A stretch of DNA of 64,000 nt from Amphibacillus marinus (GCF_900110345.1 NZ_FODJ01000003.1:248001-312000); one strand, 5' to 3'; shown: positions 16,738-25,782, numbered from the stretch's first letter. The notes: generated by a model from the letters alone, not told the origin. A program made the numbers and translations.

Positions 16738-16776
16738 AAAGCCCAAGAGCCTATTAAATTGACTCTTGGGCTTTTG
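16738..16776 (+). terminator. Terminator after the FNT gene
   Basis: AAAGCCCAAGAG / CTCTTGGGCTTT, 12-bp stem and 13-nt loop, followed by T. Confidence 0.85.
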
Positions 16777-16832
16777 CTAATTACTAATAGAATAAATTAT
16801 TGTATAATCAAGTAATGGTTAGGAGTGAGACA

Positions 16833-17843
16833 ATGATAAATAAAACAAGTAATTATATACCAGGGGTTATGTTGGCGGTTGCGATTGCGTTTGTTGCAAG
16901 CATGACAGCTACCTATTTGCCTGTTCACATTATAAGTGCCACCGTTTTGGCATTGCTACTAGGGATGCTTATTAATGCTGTGTGCGAGCCCAAACAACCA
17001 TTTGTTTCGGGCATTCGCTTTACCTCTAAAAAACTTTTAAAATTTGCAATTATCCTTTTAGGAGCTAGCTTAAATATGACTACGATTATTCAAGTAGGTG
17101 GTAGGTCACTTATTGTGTTAGCTTTTACACTCTTTACGTGCTTTGGAATTGGCGCGATACTAAGAAAAGTATTTAAATTAAACTGGAAACTGTCGAATTT
17201 GATTTCTACCGGAGCGGCAATTTGTGGCGGGTCAGCGATTGCAGCGGTAGCACCTGTCATTGAAGCTGAAGATCGCGATATAGCGTACGCATTAACAGTT
17301 ACCTTCATGTTTGATATGGGAATGATTATCCTTTTTCCAATTATCGGAAAGTTGACTGGACTTACTGATACGGCATTTGGACTTTGGGCAGGGACAGCGG
17401 TAAATGATACGTCTAGTGTTGTGGCAGCTGGCTATGCCTTTAGTGAAGTAGCGGGTGATTTTGCTGTAACCGTTAAATTGATTAGAACACTGTTTATTAT
17501 ACCAACAGTTATCGTGTTCGCAGTTATTCATTCCTATCAGAAAAAGGACTTAGCACAAAAACAGTCTCCGAAAATGGCTAGTATGGTAAAAGCGATTTTC
17601 CCTTGGTTTATTGTTGGCTTTCTTGTACTGGCTATTTTAAATAGTGCTAGCTTAATTCCTAGCGCTGTTTCAGATGCGCTAAAGGAACTTAGTCGTTTTA
17701 TAATGGTTGCAGCCTTGGCTGCAATTGGTTTGAGTACCCGCTTTAAGGACATCAAACAGTTGGGAGTAAAACCACTCCTTTATAGTTTAACGCTATCATC
17801 ACTCGTTGTTGTGGTAGCTTTGCTCGTTATTTCATTGCAATGA
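16833..17843 (+). CDS. YeiH/UPF0324-family putative sulfate exporter transporter
   Basis: 336 aa with about ten membrane helices. Conserved pieces include LALLLGMLINAV, KLLKFAIILLGASLNM, ICGGSAIAAVAPVIEAED and GTAVNDTSSVVAAGYAFSE, all typical of the YeiH family. The family is annotated as putative sulfate exporter, with weak experimental support. TTAGGAG lies just before ATG 16833; the ATG-less 11-codon extension does not have one. Single-gene unit between two terminators. Confidence 0.85.
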   Translation: MINKTSNYIPGVMLAVAIAFVASMTATYLPVHIISATVLALLLGMLINAVCEPKQPFVSGIRFTSKKLLKFAIILLGASLNMTTIIQVGGRSLIVLAFTLFTCFGIGAILRKVFKLNWKLSNLISTGAAICGGSAIAAVAPVIEAEDRDIAYALTVTFMFDMGMIILFPIIGKLTGLTDTAFGLWAGTAVNDTSSVVAAGYAFSEVAGDFAVTVKLIRTLFIIPTVIVFAVIHSYQKKDLAQKQSPKMASMVKAIFPWFIVGFLVLAILNSASLIPSAVSDALKELSRFIMVAALAAIGLSTRFKDIKQLGVKPLLYSLTLSSLVVVVALLVISLQ

Positions 17844-17857
17844 GCATAAATTAAGTA

Positions 17858-17893
17858 GAACGATAAATCCATTCCTTTATCGTTCTTTTTTTT
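17858..17893 (+). terminator. Terminator after the YeiH-like gene
   Basis: GAACGATAAA / TTTATCGTTC, 10-bp stem, 8-nt loop, then a run of eight T. Confidence 0.88.
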
Positions 17894-17937
17894 GACTAAA
17901 AAATGCCGATAGGCTAGAAAAAGAATTGCTAAACCGT

Positions 17938-17973
17938 CGTCATACTGTTATAGTAATCTATAACAGTATGACG
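17938..17973. promoter_or_regulatory. 36-bp perfect inverted repeat, probable GntR/YtrA operator
   Basis: CGTCATACTGTTATAG and its exact complement are separated by TAAT. The palindrome ends at the first base of the GAGGAGGG ribosome site of the ABC ATPase gene. The third gene of this operon encodes a YtrA-type GntR repressor, the natural candidate to bind here. In RNA the same sequence would fold into a 16-bp stem next to the ribosome site. Confidence 0.75.
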
Positions 17974-17987
17974 AGGAGGGAATTATA

Positions 17988-18815
17988 GTGATTAATTGTG
18001 AAAATGTAAGTTTTAATTATCGAAAGAAAGCTATTTATCAAAATTTTAATTGGTGTCTTAAGGCTGGAACAATCTGTGGCTTGCTTGGACCGAATGGTGC
18101 CGGCAAAACAACGCTGTTTAATATGCTTGCTGGTTTAGTGTTTCCAACTAAAGGAGAGATCAACATCGCGGGGCATAACCCAAGCAAACGGGAAGCAGCT
18201 TTTTACCGGCAATTTGCTTACGTTGCTGAGACTTTACCTTGTCCTTCAATGAGTCCTATGGTATATGCAACCTTATGTGGCCCGCTATACCCTAATTATT
18301 CACCGGAACGGTTTCTGCAATTAGCAGAAGCGTTTGAGCTTGATATTGAGCAAAACTTTAATGCCTTTAGTGCAGGTGATCTAAGAAAAGCCTGGCTCGC
18401 GATCGTATTGGCCTGTCAGACAGCATTAATCTTATTGGATGAGCCATCGAAGGGTCTTGATATTAAGGCACAAGCTAGTTTGCGGAAAGCCCTTGCTGAA
18501 ACAGCTGCAGCCGGCTCCCGAATTCTACTATCTACCCATCATGTCCGTGAGGTTGAAGGGATTTTAGATCATGTTACGATTATTAATCGTGGTGGAAAGC
18601 TCTTATTAAATGCTGAAGTTGCCCAGCTTTATCAACACTATTCTTTAATTGAAGCAGCTCAAGAGCACCAACTACCAAGTGATATCCTTGCGAAACAAAG
18701 ACTGACGATGGGCTGGGTTGGCCTTGTCAACCAACCCGCACAAACCATGCAAGACATACCATTAGAATTATTATTTAGTGGGCTCTGTCGTCAAGAGCAG
18801 GTGATCAAGAGATGA
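17988..18815 (+). CDS. ABC transporter ATPase of a YtrA-type operon
   Basis: 275 aa, with Walker A GPNGAGKTT, Walker B ALILLDEPSKGLD and switch histidine STHHV. The signature is FSAGDLRKAWLA, clearly diverged from LSGGQ, which is frequent in exporter ATPases of the YtrB/EcsA kind. GTG start with GAGGAGGG seven bases upstream. It overlaps the permease gene by 4 nt (ATGA). Substrate unknown; YtrA-regulated systems of Bacillus respond to cell-wall antibiotics. Confidence 0.87.
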   Translation: MINCENVSFNYRKKAIYQNFNWCLKAGTICGLLGPNGAGKTTLFNMLAGLVFPTKGEINIAGHNPSKREAAFYRQFAYVAETLPCPSMSPMVYATLCGPLYPNYSPERFLQLAEAFELDIEQNFNAFSAGDLRKAWLAIVLACQTALILLDEPSKGLDIKAQASLRKALAETAAAGSRILLSTHHVREVEGILDHVTIINRGGKLLLNAEVAQLYQHYSLIEAAQEHQLPSDILAKQRLTMGWVGLVNQPAQTMQDIPLELLFSGLCRQEQVIKR

Positions 18816-20302
18816 ACAATCAGCTAACATTGAAACCGAAACAGGTATTAGCTTTTTTAGAAACAGGTGCTTATCATTGGCGCTTGGCACTGCTACCACT
18901 GTTTGGGGCAGGGATAGCATTTATTAGCTTTGAGATTAGCGAGAATGCTACTAGTGGAGAGATTATCCTGCCATTCTCTTTTGCTGCGATCTTTTACACT
19001 GTGTTCCTGTATATCTTATTCTGGCACGGTAGTCTGTTATCGAATCGTTTGTTTGTTAAACAGGTCATCGCCTTAATCATTCAGTGGCCAATCTCGGTTA
19101 GGCAAAAGCAATTTTGGTTAGCCTTTCGAGGTACTTGGATGCCGGCTGGCTTATTATTATTAGGTGCAGCCTTAGCTGATTTGTTTGTTAATGGTCCATT
19201 GCTTTGGTTATTGCTTAAATCGCTTCCTTATGGTTTGGCAGCTTGCTTTTTTATTAGTGTTACATTGTGGCGCGGGACGTTTTCAGTTGCTGATCTCGGC
19301 ATCATAAAGATTAGTTCACGGGAGGAAGTTAAGCTATCATTTTTAAATTTATTTGTTTTGGTTAGCCCAGTATTAGTTAGTTACTTAAATAGTTGGGCTG
19401 AACTTACGCTTGCTTGTTTTCTTTTTGGTCTGACTATTGTGATGCAAAGATCACCTAAGCTTACTTTTCAAATTACCAATAGTGCTGATTCAGTCGATCG
19501 TAATGAAAGGGAATCTAATCAAACCATCCTTTCTTTTAGTGAGAGGGTTAAGTCTAAGAGTGCTCGTATTTTTATGTTATTAAGCTGGGATTCAATTATC
19601 CAGCCGATAAAAAAACTGTTCATTTTAAACTTTGGTACGGTGTCTTTCATTGTCTTTGTCTATTATGCTATAAATGGTTTATTTTCAGCCAGCTCTGCAT
19701 TGTTAATGATGGAGCGGGGGATGTTCTTAAGTATCCATATTGGTTTTGCTACTGCATTAATGCCAGGTAGTAATAGTATAATGACCTATGATGATGAATT
19801 GACATTGACAATGCTCCCAACTTCATTACTAAAGAAAGTGACAATCCGCATGACCCGTCAGTTTATTGAAACCGTATTACTTAACGTTTTTAATATTATG
19901 CTCATTACCACAGCGATCTGGTTTACGCATTCACTTTTAAATCCTTTTATTAGTCAGCCTGAGCTTAAATATGGATTAATGGTAATCTATACACTGAAAA
20001 GCAGCCTGCTCATCATCCCACTTGTTTTGGCGGTAATGGGTCTGCTTGAGCTATTGCTAAACACGGTAATTGTGCTTGCTCAGCGACTTATCACACTAAA
20101 AGCATTTAATTGGGCATTAGTGGGCGGGATTTTTATCCCGTCGATTCCGTTAGTGGTGTTAGCATTTTTAAACATTTCTAGCGGGCAGATATATGTGAGG
20201 TTAGTTAGCTATCCACTTGCTTTGATGGCGATAGGCGTCTTTTTGATAACACGAATGGGGATTTATTGGACCAGCAAAAAGATCCAGGTGGTGGCGGGAT
20301 GA
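18812..20302 (+). CDS. ABC transporter permease
   Basis: 496 aa with about twelve hydrophobic segments, partner of the preceding ATPase (ATGA overlap) and overlapping the GntR gene by 4 nt at the other end. I see no domain that identifies a substrate; it resembles the large two-part permeases of ABC-2-like exporters. A polar central loop occurs at about residues 215-255. The three overlapping genes form one operon behind the 36-bp operator. Confidence 0.75.
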   Translation: MNNQLTLKPKQVLAFLETGAYHWRLALLPLFGAGIAFISFEISENATSGEIILPFSFAAIFYTVFLYILFWHGSLLSNRLFVKQVIALIIQWPISVRQKQFWLAFRGTWMPAGLLLLGAALADLFVNGPLLWLLLKSLPYGLAACFFISVTLWRGTFSVADLGIIKISSREEVKLSFLNLFVLVSPVLVSYLNSWAELTLACFLFGLTIVMQRSPKLTFQITNSADSVDRNERESNQTILSFSERVKSKSARIFMLLSWDSIIQPIKKLFILNFGTVSFIVFVYYAINGLFSASSALLMMERGMFLSIHIGFATALMPGSNSIMTYDDELTLTMLPTSLLKKVTIRMTRQFIETVLLNVFNIMLITTAIWFTHSLLNPFISQPELKYGLMVIYTLKSSLLIIPLVLAVMGLLELLLNTVIVLAQRLITLKAFNWALVGGIFIPSIPLVVLAFLNISSGQIYVRLVSYPLALMAIGVFLITRMGIYWTSKKIQVVAG

Positions 20303-20664
20303 GTCAATCATTTCAAGCGTCTCTTACGATCTATAAGCAAATTGCCTTAGGGATAGAGAATGCCATTTTAGAAGGAACGGTAAAGCCCGGTGAGCGATTA
20401 GCCTCGCTTCGAGAAAGTGCGGTAGAGCTGGAAGTAAACATTAATACGATCATGCGTGCTTATAATATTTTGGAAGAAGAAGCAATTTTGTTCAAAAAAC
20501 GCGGCTTAGGCTTTTTTGTTACAAAAGATGCGCTAACGAGAATTCAGCAAAAACGAAAAGTGGACTTTTATCAGCAGACTATTCCTGAGCTAGCTAGAAC
20601 GATGAAGCAATTAAATATTAAAGAGCAAGAATTGCTTGCAGCTTTACAAAATTATTACCAATAA
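20299..20664 (+). CDS. GntR-family repressor, YtrA subfamily
   Basis: 121 aa: winged helix IYKQIALGIENAILEGTVKPGERLASLRESAVELEVNINTIMRAYNILE in short pieces, followed by only about 45 residues, as in the YtrA subfamily which lacks a large ligand domain. The ATG at 20299 overlaps the permease TGA; the upstream 11-codon extension is translated permease sequence. It probably represses its own operon at 17938-17973. Confidence 0.87.
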   Translation: MSQSFQASLTIYKQIALGIENAILEGTVKPGERLASLRESAVELEVNINTIMRAYNILEEEAILFKKRGLGFFVTKDALTRIQQKRKVDFYQQTIPELARTMKQLNIKEQELLAALQNYYQ

Positions 20665-20675
20665 ACAATTGAAAT

Positions 20676-20706
20676 AAAAAAGCGCTTGTAGAAGGAGCGC
20701 TTTTTT
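20676..20706 (+). terminator. Terminator of the YtrA-type operon
   Basis: AAAAAAGCGCT...AGCGCTTTTTT with a 9-nt loop. Confidence 0.88.
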
Positions 20707-20902
20707 GTTGGCTATTGAGAAGAACCAAATGTCGTTAGCGATTCCATGCCATGATCATGCTGACCTAATGAAGCAGACCAGGTAACTAGACAAATATGGG
20801 CTACTCGAAATTGCAAGTGCATTAAAGGCAATCAATGTATAGATTTACATGGAAAAAGTAAATAACTTATTGTTTTATTCTAGCAATTTATTTAAATGCA
20901 AT

Positions 20903-20926
20903 TATAATAAAATGGAAGCGTTATAA
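20903..20926 (+). promoter_or_regulatory. -10 element and cre site of the acetylesterase gene
   Basis: TATAAT at 20903-20908; TGGAAGCGTTATAA at 20913-20926 fits the cre consensus TGNAANCGNTNNCA with one mismatch and would cover the transcription start, so CcpA should repress. Confidence 0.65.
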
Positions 20927-20939
20927 TGAGGTGAGAAAA

Positions 20940-22784
20940 ATGAAAGTTTCCCAGTTAATTAGTGATGGAATGGTGATCCAACGCGATCGTCCGTTCATCG
21001 TAAATGGACTTAATGAGCCAAATGAAAAAATTGTATTAGCTTTCCGTGAAAAGTCCTATCAAACAATGTCAACTGCTAATGGAGAATGGCAGATTACGAT
21101 TGATGCGACTAAAGCAGGTGGCCCCTTTCAGCTCACGATAATCGGCGACCAAAAGCTTGAGCTTAACAATGTCCTTGTTGGTGATGTTTGGCTTTTAGGC
21201 GGTCAATCAAATATGGAATTACCGGTAAGGCGGACGCTTGATCTATTTGCCGATGAATTAAAGACGGTGAATCAGCCGTTGATCAGGCACTTTGCCGTTC
21301 CCCAAATTTATAATTTTGAACAGCCACAAGCCTTTATCGAAGGTGGAGAATGGTGTCCAGCTACTCAAGAGCATCTCTATGATTTTAGTGCTGCTGGCGT
21401 CTTTTTTGCGAGTGAAATGTACCAGAAAGAGCAGGTTCCAATTGGGTTAATTCAGGCGGCAGTTGGTGGTACGCCAATTGAAGCGTGGCTAAGCGAAGAA
21501 ACCTTACGTCAGTACGGCGGATTCGATCCATTGTTAGCTAACAATAAGAATAGTGAACGCATTGAGCAGACGATTGAACTAGAGCAACAACAGCAAGCAT
21601 TATGGTATACAGCCCTTAATCTACAGGATCGGGGGCTGATTGAACAATGGTATCAGCATGGAGAACCAGCACTAGCTTGGCAGAAATTTGAGGTCCCAGG
21701 ATCATGGGCAGAAACAGAATTGGCTACTATTAGGGGTGCGGTATGGTTTACAAGGGAATTCGTACTTCCTGAATCTATTGATCAAGGTCCAGCTCAGCTA
21801 AAGCTGGGTACTATAGTTGATGCGGATGATACTTATATTAATGGTCATTACATTGGCGGGACGGCTTATAAGTACCCGCCTCGACGCTATCCTATTCCAG
21901 AGGGTATTTTAAAACCTGGGCGAAATACCATTATGGTACGTGTAATAAGTACGAATGAAACGGGGCAGTTTATCCCTGGTATGCCTTATGAAATCAAGAC
22001 CGACCAAGCAAGCTATTCTTTAGCTGGAACTTGGCATTATCAAGTGGGAGCAGTCACCGACCCATTAAGTCCAATGACGTTCTTTCAATACCACCCATCT
22101 GGTGTATTTAATGGCATGATTGCCCCGCTGAATGGGTTATCTGTCAAGGGTGTCCTTTGGTATCAAGGTGAATCAAACACTGGTGACCCGGACGATTATG
22201 CTGAAAAATTTAAGCGCCTTGTTAAAGACTGGCGCATTACCTTGGCAGCTCCTACATTGCCTTTTATTTTTGTGCAGCTCGCTAACCTTGAGACGGGCAA
22301 CCAGCAGCAAGAGAGTAATTGGGCACTATTACGCGATCAACAGCGTCAATGTCTTGAAATAGATCATACCGCTATGGTCGTTTCAATTGATATTGGTGAG
22401 GCTAACGATCTGCACCCACAGGATAAGAAGACTCTGGGCCAGCGGCTAGCCAGATGCGCACAAGGCTTAACAACTTCAAAGCAACGTCCAGTTATGGGGC
22501 CAATCTTTCAGTCAAAGCAATTAAGTGTGGATGGTATCACCGTTTATTTTAATCATGTTGGCCAAGGGTTAGTTTGTAAAGGAAAAGCGCTTGGTGGGTT
22601 TGAGCTAAGCATTGATCAAATAAACTATCAACCTGCATGTGCTAAGATCGTCAATAATCATGTTTTTGTTTATCATGATCAAATTAAGCAGCCTAAATAT
22701 GTCCGCTATGCTTGGGCGGATAACCCTACGGAAGCTAACCTCTACAATCAAGAAGGCTTACCTGCCTCACCTTTTCAAGCTTAA
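20940..22784 (+). CDS. Sialate O-acetylesterase-type carbohydrate esterase
   Basis: 614 aa SGNH-like enzyme: nucleophile S90 in GGQSNMEL, WYQGESNTGDPDDY in the middle, and DLHPQDK carrying the catalytic Asp/His near residue 485. A beta-sandwich insert lies between the two halves of the catalytic domain (about 200-350). No signal peptide, so it acts inside the cell, probably removing O-acetyl groups from imported plant oligosaccharides; true sialate as substrate is unlikely but possible. A cre site at the promoter supports a role in carbohydrate use. Confidence 0.82.
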   Translation: MKVSQLISDGMVIQRDRPFIVNGLNEPNEKIVLAFREKSYQTMSTANGEWQITIDATKAGGPFQLTIIGDQKLELNNVLVGDVWLLGGQSNMELPVRRTLDLFADELKTVNQPLIRHFAVPQIYNFEQPQAFIEGGEWCPATQEHLYDFSAAGVFFASEMYQKEQVPIGLIQAAVGGTPIEAWLSEETLRQYGGFDPLLANNKNSERIEQTIELEQQQQALWYTALNLQDRGLIEQWYQHGEPALAWQKFEVPGSWAETELATIRGAVWFTREFVLPESIDQGPAQLKLGTIVDADDTYINGHYIGGTAYKYPPRRYPIPEGILKPGRNTIMVRVISTNETGQFIPGMPYEIKTDQASYSLAGTWHYQVGAVTDPLSPMTFFQYHPSGVFNGMIAPLNGLSVKGVLWYQGESNTGDPDDYAEKFKRLVKDWRITLAAPTLPFIFVQLANLETGNQQQESNWALLRDQQRQCLEIDHTAMVVSIDIGEANDLHPQDKKTLGQRLARCAQGLTTSKQRPVMGPIFQSKQLSVDGITVYFNHVGQGLVCKGKALGGFELSIDQINYQPACAKIVNNHVFVYHDQIKQPKYVRYAWADNPTEANLYNQEGLPASPFQA

Positions 22785-22983
22785 CCTTAGCAAAGCAGGT
22801 TTGGTGAAGGTGGGGTGACCATTTAGGTTGTTGTGGTTTTGCTATACAATTTTGCAGACTTACTATCTTATCGGCAGTTAGCCAACTTTTTTTGAGCATA
22901 ATGGCCTGTCAATTTCCTTATTCATACAAAAAAATATAATTATAATGCTATAGGATAGTTAAGCTGAAAACTGTCCTTTTTTT

Positions 22984-23009
22984 TGTAAGAAAAACTGAAT
23001 AACTGCGTC
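22984..23009 (+). promoter_or_regulatory. Possible ECF-type promoter
   Basis: TGTAAG (22984-22989), 16-bp spacer, CGTC (23006-23009), close to the ECF pattern (T)GAAAC/TGTAAC-N16-CGTC. It sits 22 bp before the sigma gene start, suggesting autoregulation. Confidence 0.45.
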
Positions 23010-23030
23010 TTATTAATAGGAGGTGATGAC

Positions 23031-23516
23031 GTGACAGAATTTGAGCAGATTTATCGGCGATACTTCCGCGCTGTCTATTGGTATGTTTATCGATTGACGA
23101 AGGACCAACATCTGGCAGAGGATATAACTGCGGAAACATTTTTAAAAGCACTGTCAGCAATAAAACAGTTTAAAGGTGAGTGTGACCTAAGGGTATGGCT
23201 CTGTCAAATTGCTAAAAATAATTATTTATCCTATTTGAGAAAACATCGGCGTTTTGGTGAATTTGAACGCTTAAGCCAGATAGAAGATGATGTGCGAATT
23301 GAAGAACGTGTTGTTCAATCATATGATGTTGAAGTTGCTAAGCAATATATTACCAAACTTAAACAGCCTTATCAACAGGTGTTAGAGCTCCGTATTTTTC
23401 AAGAACTAAGTTTTTTTCAAATAGGTGTTAGGTTTCAGAAATCGGCAAATTGGGCTTGTGTCACCTATCACCGAGCCAAGAATAAGCTTAAACATGAAAT
23501 GAGGGATTACCAATGA
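23031..23516 (+). CDS. ECF RNA polymerase sigma factor
   Basis: 161 aa: region 2 (YFRAVYWYVYRLTKDQHLAEDITAETFLKAL in pieces) and region 4 (PYQQVLELRIFQELSFFQIG and the helix SANWACVTYHRAKNKL). GTG start with GGAGGTGATG. Overlaps its zinc-finger anti-sigma gene by 4 nt (ATGA). Confidence 0.87.
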   Translation: MTEFEQIYRRYFRAVYWYVYRLTKDQHLAEDITAETFLKALSAIKQFKGECDLRVWLCQIAKNNYLSYLRKHRRFGEFERLSQIEDDVRIEERVVQSYDVEVAKQYITKLKQPYQQVLELRIFQELSFFQIGVRFQKSANWACVTYHRAKNKLKHEMRDYQ

Positions 23517-24379
23517 AAACGTCATGTTCGATTATTCAAGATTTACTACCTCTATACAAAGAGGGGTTAGCTAGTAAAGAAAGTGTAATCATTGTTGATC
23601 AGCATCTGACTTGCTGTCCAGATTGTCAGTTGTTTGTTAACCAGATGAATGAAACAGCTATTCCAAATGATCCAGAAGTGACAACATTTAAACAGGTAGC
23701 TTTAACAGTTCAGAAACGGAAAAGGCAGCTTATGTTGTGCTCATTTCTCTTTGCCATTACATTATTTGTTGTTGTCTTTTATCACCTAAACAAACCGCGC
23801 TTTCTACCATATACTGAGGAATTGATAACAGTTGAACAAGTTGCTGATGAGCTAGTCGTTGCAGAATTGAATAGTGCTGTTACCAACTTTGAAATAACCT
23901 GGAGCAATAATAATGCGCATATTACAACATGGAATACAATGTTAGCACCTAAAAGAACGGATGATAGTAATCAAATTATTCTATTAAGCCACCCAGATCA
24001 GTCTGTAGAGCAGGTTTATTACGTTGAACCGAATGAGGGAAGCGATTTATTGCTTTATTCACAGCAAAGAACTGATGATTTTGAAGGTGTCATGACCTTA
24101 CCAAGGTTAGCTTTAAGCTATTACGTGATAATAGCAGGGATAATGGCATTTACCTGTTTCGTCGTGAGCGGTCTTACTGGTCACAACATGGTGCGTACGC
24201 TTTCTAAAAAGCTTTCGTTACTGGCAACTTGTTATGTAGTCGCTCATCTAGTAATTAAAGGGGTTAGTCCCACGACATATGTGCTGATCAGAGATTTTGG
24301 CTATATTTTAGTTGTAGCTGTAACCTTGTTTGTGAGTACTTCAATTTGGCTGGAAGGTCGCAAATTGATAGCTAATTAA
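23513..24379 (+). CDS. Zinc-finger anti-sigma factor with four membrane helices
   Basis: 288 aa. The N-terminus has the anti-sigma zinc motif: CSIIQDLLPLYKEGLASKES, then HLTCCPDC, which supplies HxxxCxxC. Hydrophobic segments at about residues 75-95, 200-222, 232-250 and 258-280 place the zinc domain in the cytosol and an approximately 100-residue loop outside. It would bind and silence the preceding sigma factor. The multi-spanning tail differs from the single-helix RsiW-type proteins. Confidence 0.8.
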   Translation: MKTSCSIIQDLLPLYKEGLASKESVIIVDQHLTCCPDCQLFVNQMNETAIPNDPEVTTFKQVALTVQKRKRQLMLCSFLFAITLFVVVFYHLNKPRFLPYTEELITVEQVADELVVAELNSAVTNFEITWSNNNAHITTWNTMLAPKRTDDSNQIILLSHPDQSVEQVYYVEPNEGSDLLLYSQQRTDDFEGVMTLPRLALSYYVIIAGIMAFTCFVVSGLTGHNMVRTLSKKLSLLATCYVVAHLVIKGVSPTTYVLIRDFGYILVVAVTLFVSTSIWLEGRKLIAN

Positions 24380-24556
24380 TAGTAAATTAAGTTCGATTAA
24401 ATTTTTTGGATTTTTTTAATGTGGCATTTAGAATAGAAGCATATTTAGACAATCTTTATCGCTAATCAACGGCAGACAAAGAAAATGTTTAAATTTGAAA
24501 ACCACACACGAAACGTTTCAGGAAGAACATTTGCACTTAATTTGACAAACCGTCAT

Positions 24557-24607
24557 AAAAAAAATCTATACAAAACGTAATTGATAACATTACGTTTTGT
24601 ATAGATT
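24557..24607 (-). terminator. Strong terminator of the receptor/peptide operon
   Basis: A perfect 19-bp stem (24563-24581 with 24589-24607, 7-nt loop) followed on the minus strand by eight U. It ends the transcript 14 nt after the small peptide gene; a plus-strand role for the anti-sigma gene is less likely because that side has no T-run. Confidence 0.88.
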
Positions 24608-24620
24608 CGAAAGAAAAGAC

Positions 24621-24749
24621 TTATTTTAAAGTAAGTTGACCAGGATCATTAAGTAAGTTAATGATTCCATCTAAATAACCATTTACATAAAGAATAAAGC
24701 CTAAAGTTACTGAAAGTAAAATGATTGAGGGAACTAAAAATTTCTTCAT
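24621..24749 (-). CDS. Exported 42-aa pre-peptide, probable Phr/AimP-like signal precursor
   Basis: An ATG eight bases after GGAGG opens a 42-codon frame: MKKFLVPSIILLSVTLGFIL, then YVNGYLDGIINLLNDPGQLT and LK. It has a positively charged start, a hydrophobic core of about 19 residues and a short polar tail, the design of secreted signalling pre-peptides (Phr, PapR, NprX, AimP are about 40-48 aa). It starts 4 nt after the receptor stop, and its ribosome site is formed by the receptor's last codons. The active peptide would be cut from the C-terminal tail (NDPGQLTLK region); exact processing is unknown. Confidence 0.7.
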   Translation of the reverse strand: MKKFLVPSIILLSVTLGFILYVNGYLDGIINLLNDPGQLTLK

Positions 24750-24753
24750 GTTA

Positions 24754-25782
24754 TTAACCTCCTTCCATATTTATATATTTAAACGGTAACCTTGCATAAA
24801 AAAAGTCACCATTTTTCTCAATAAAATCATTATAGGATTGCATTAACATTCGTTTATCATTATATGCCCGACCAAGGTAGTACTTGGTAAAAGGTGTTAT
24901 TGGTTTTATCCCTGCTAGGATTTTTTTAGCTAATGCATTATTACCTTTTGCTAATGCAAGATGGGCTTGCTCACTTTTATTTTCTGTCTTGATATCATCC
25001 ACAATACCGAAATGAGCATGAATAAAAGGTATGTTTTGCATAATTAATAGTTTAATTAAGAATTCATTTTTGGTTTCAAAAACGATCTTTTGAGCAGTGT
25101 TTAAATGGTATTTTGCCGAATTAAAACTATCAAATATAAAAGTAGAAGCCAAATTAATATGGATGATCGTTTTAGATGTCTTATTATGCGACATGGATAG
25201 AACCTTATAGGCATGCTTTCTTGCTAGGATAATATCATTGCTTTTCCAATAATGAATAAAAAGAACACGATCTAATCTATTCTCTATATACGGCCTTAAA
25301 ATAGAGTAATTATTAATTTGATTGAAAAGTTGCCGGTATTGACTAATCAGATTTGATGCTAAAGTAGATTCATAAGTATAAGTAAATATTGAGTGTTCTT
25401 GAAAAAGAATAACACATTGAAGAGCTGGGTCCGTTGTCTTAACAGCATGAAGTTGATTTAGTAGATTCTTCTTATTAATTTTGTTAATCTCATGCAATAA
25501 CATTAATTTATATACTAAAGCCCAATCCTGATTAAGCTTATTTGAATGCGCTCTATTTTTCTCAATTAACTGATATAATTCAGCCATATAATCGTTCATA
25601 TACAAATACTCTAAGCCAACGCACATTGAGTACGGATGTTTGGTATTCATAAAGTAATTGCACATTACTTGGCTAAGGTGTTCTTCAGGTACTTGTTTTT
25701 GTACCAAAAGGTAAAAGGATTCGGCATCCAGATGATAGTGAGCTTGTCCAAAGTCACAGTCATCTGCTCGTTTAATAATCAA
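24754..25782 (-). CDS. TPR peptide-receptor-like protein (RRNPPA/AimR-like, no visible HTH)
   Basis: 342 aa, all helical, arranged as tetratricopeptide-like repeats. The C-terminal part (YYLGRAYNDKRMLMQSYNDF, then FFYARLPFKYINM) and the spacing of helices resemble the TPR region of AimR, the arbitrium receptor of Bacillus phages, and more distantly Rap/NprR. That comparison is from memory. Only about 45 residues precede the first repeat, without a recognisable helix-turn-helix. Start is TTG at 25782 with GGGAGG seven bases upstream. The coupled pre-peptide gene downstream strongly supports a receptor role. No phage genes are nearby, and the ECF sigma operon is transcribed divergently. Confidence 0.7.
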   Translation of the reverse strand: MIIKRADDCDFGQAHYHLDAESFYLLVQKQVPEEHLSQVMCNYFMNTKHPYSMCVGLEYLYMNDYMAELYQLIEKNRAHSNKLNQDWALVYKLMLLHEINKINKKNLLNQLHAVKTTDPALQCVILFQEHSIFTYTYESTLASNLISQYRQLFNQINNYSILRPYIENRLDRVLFIHYWKSNDIILARKHAYKVLSMSHNKTSKTIIHINLASTFIFDSFNSAKYHLNTAQKIVFETKNEFLIKLLIMQNIPFIHAHFGIVDDIKTENKSEQAHLALAKGNNALAKKILAGIKPITPFTKYYLGRAYNDKRMLMQSYNDFIEKNGDFFYARLPFKYINMEGG

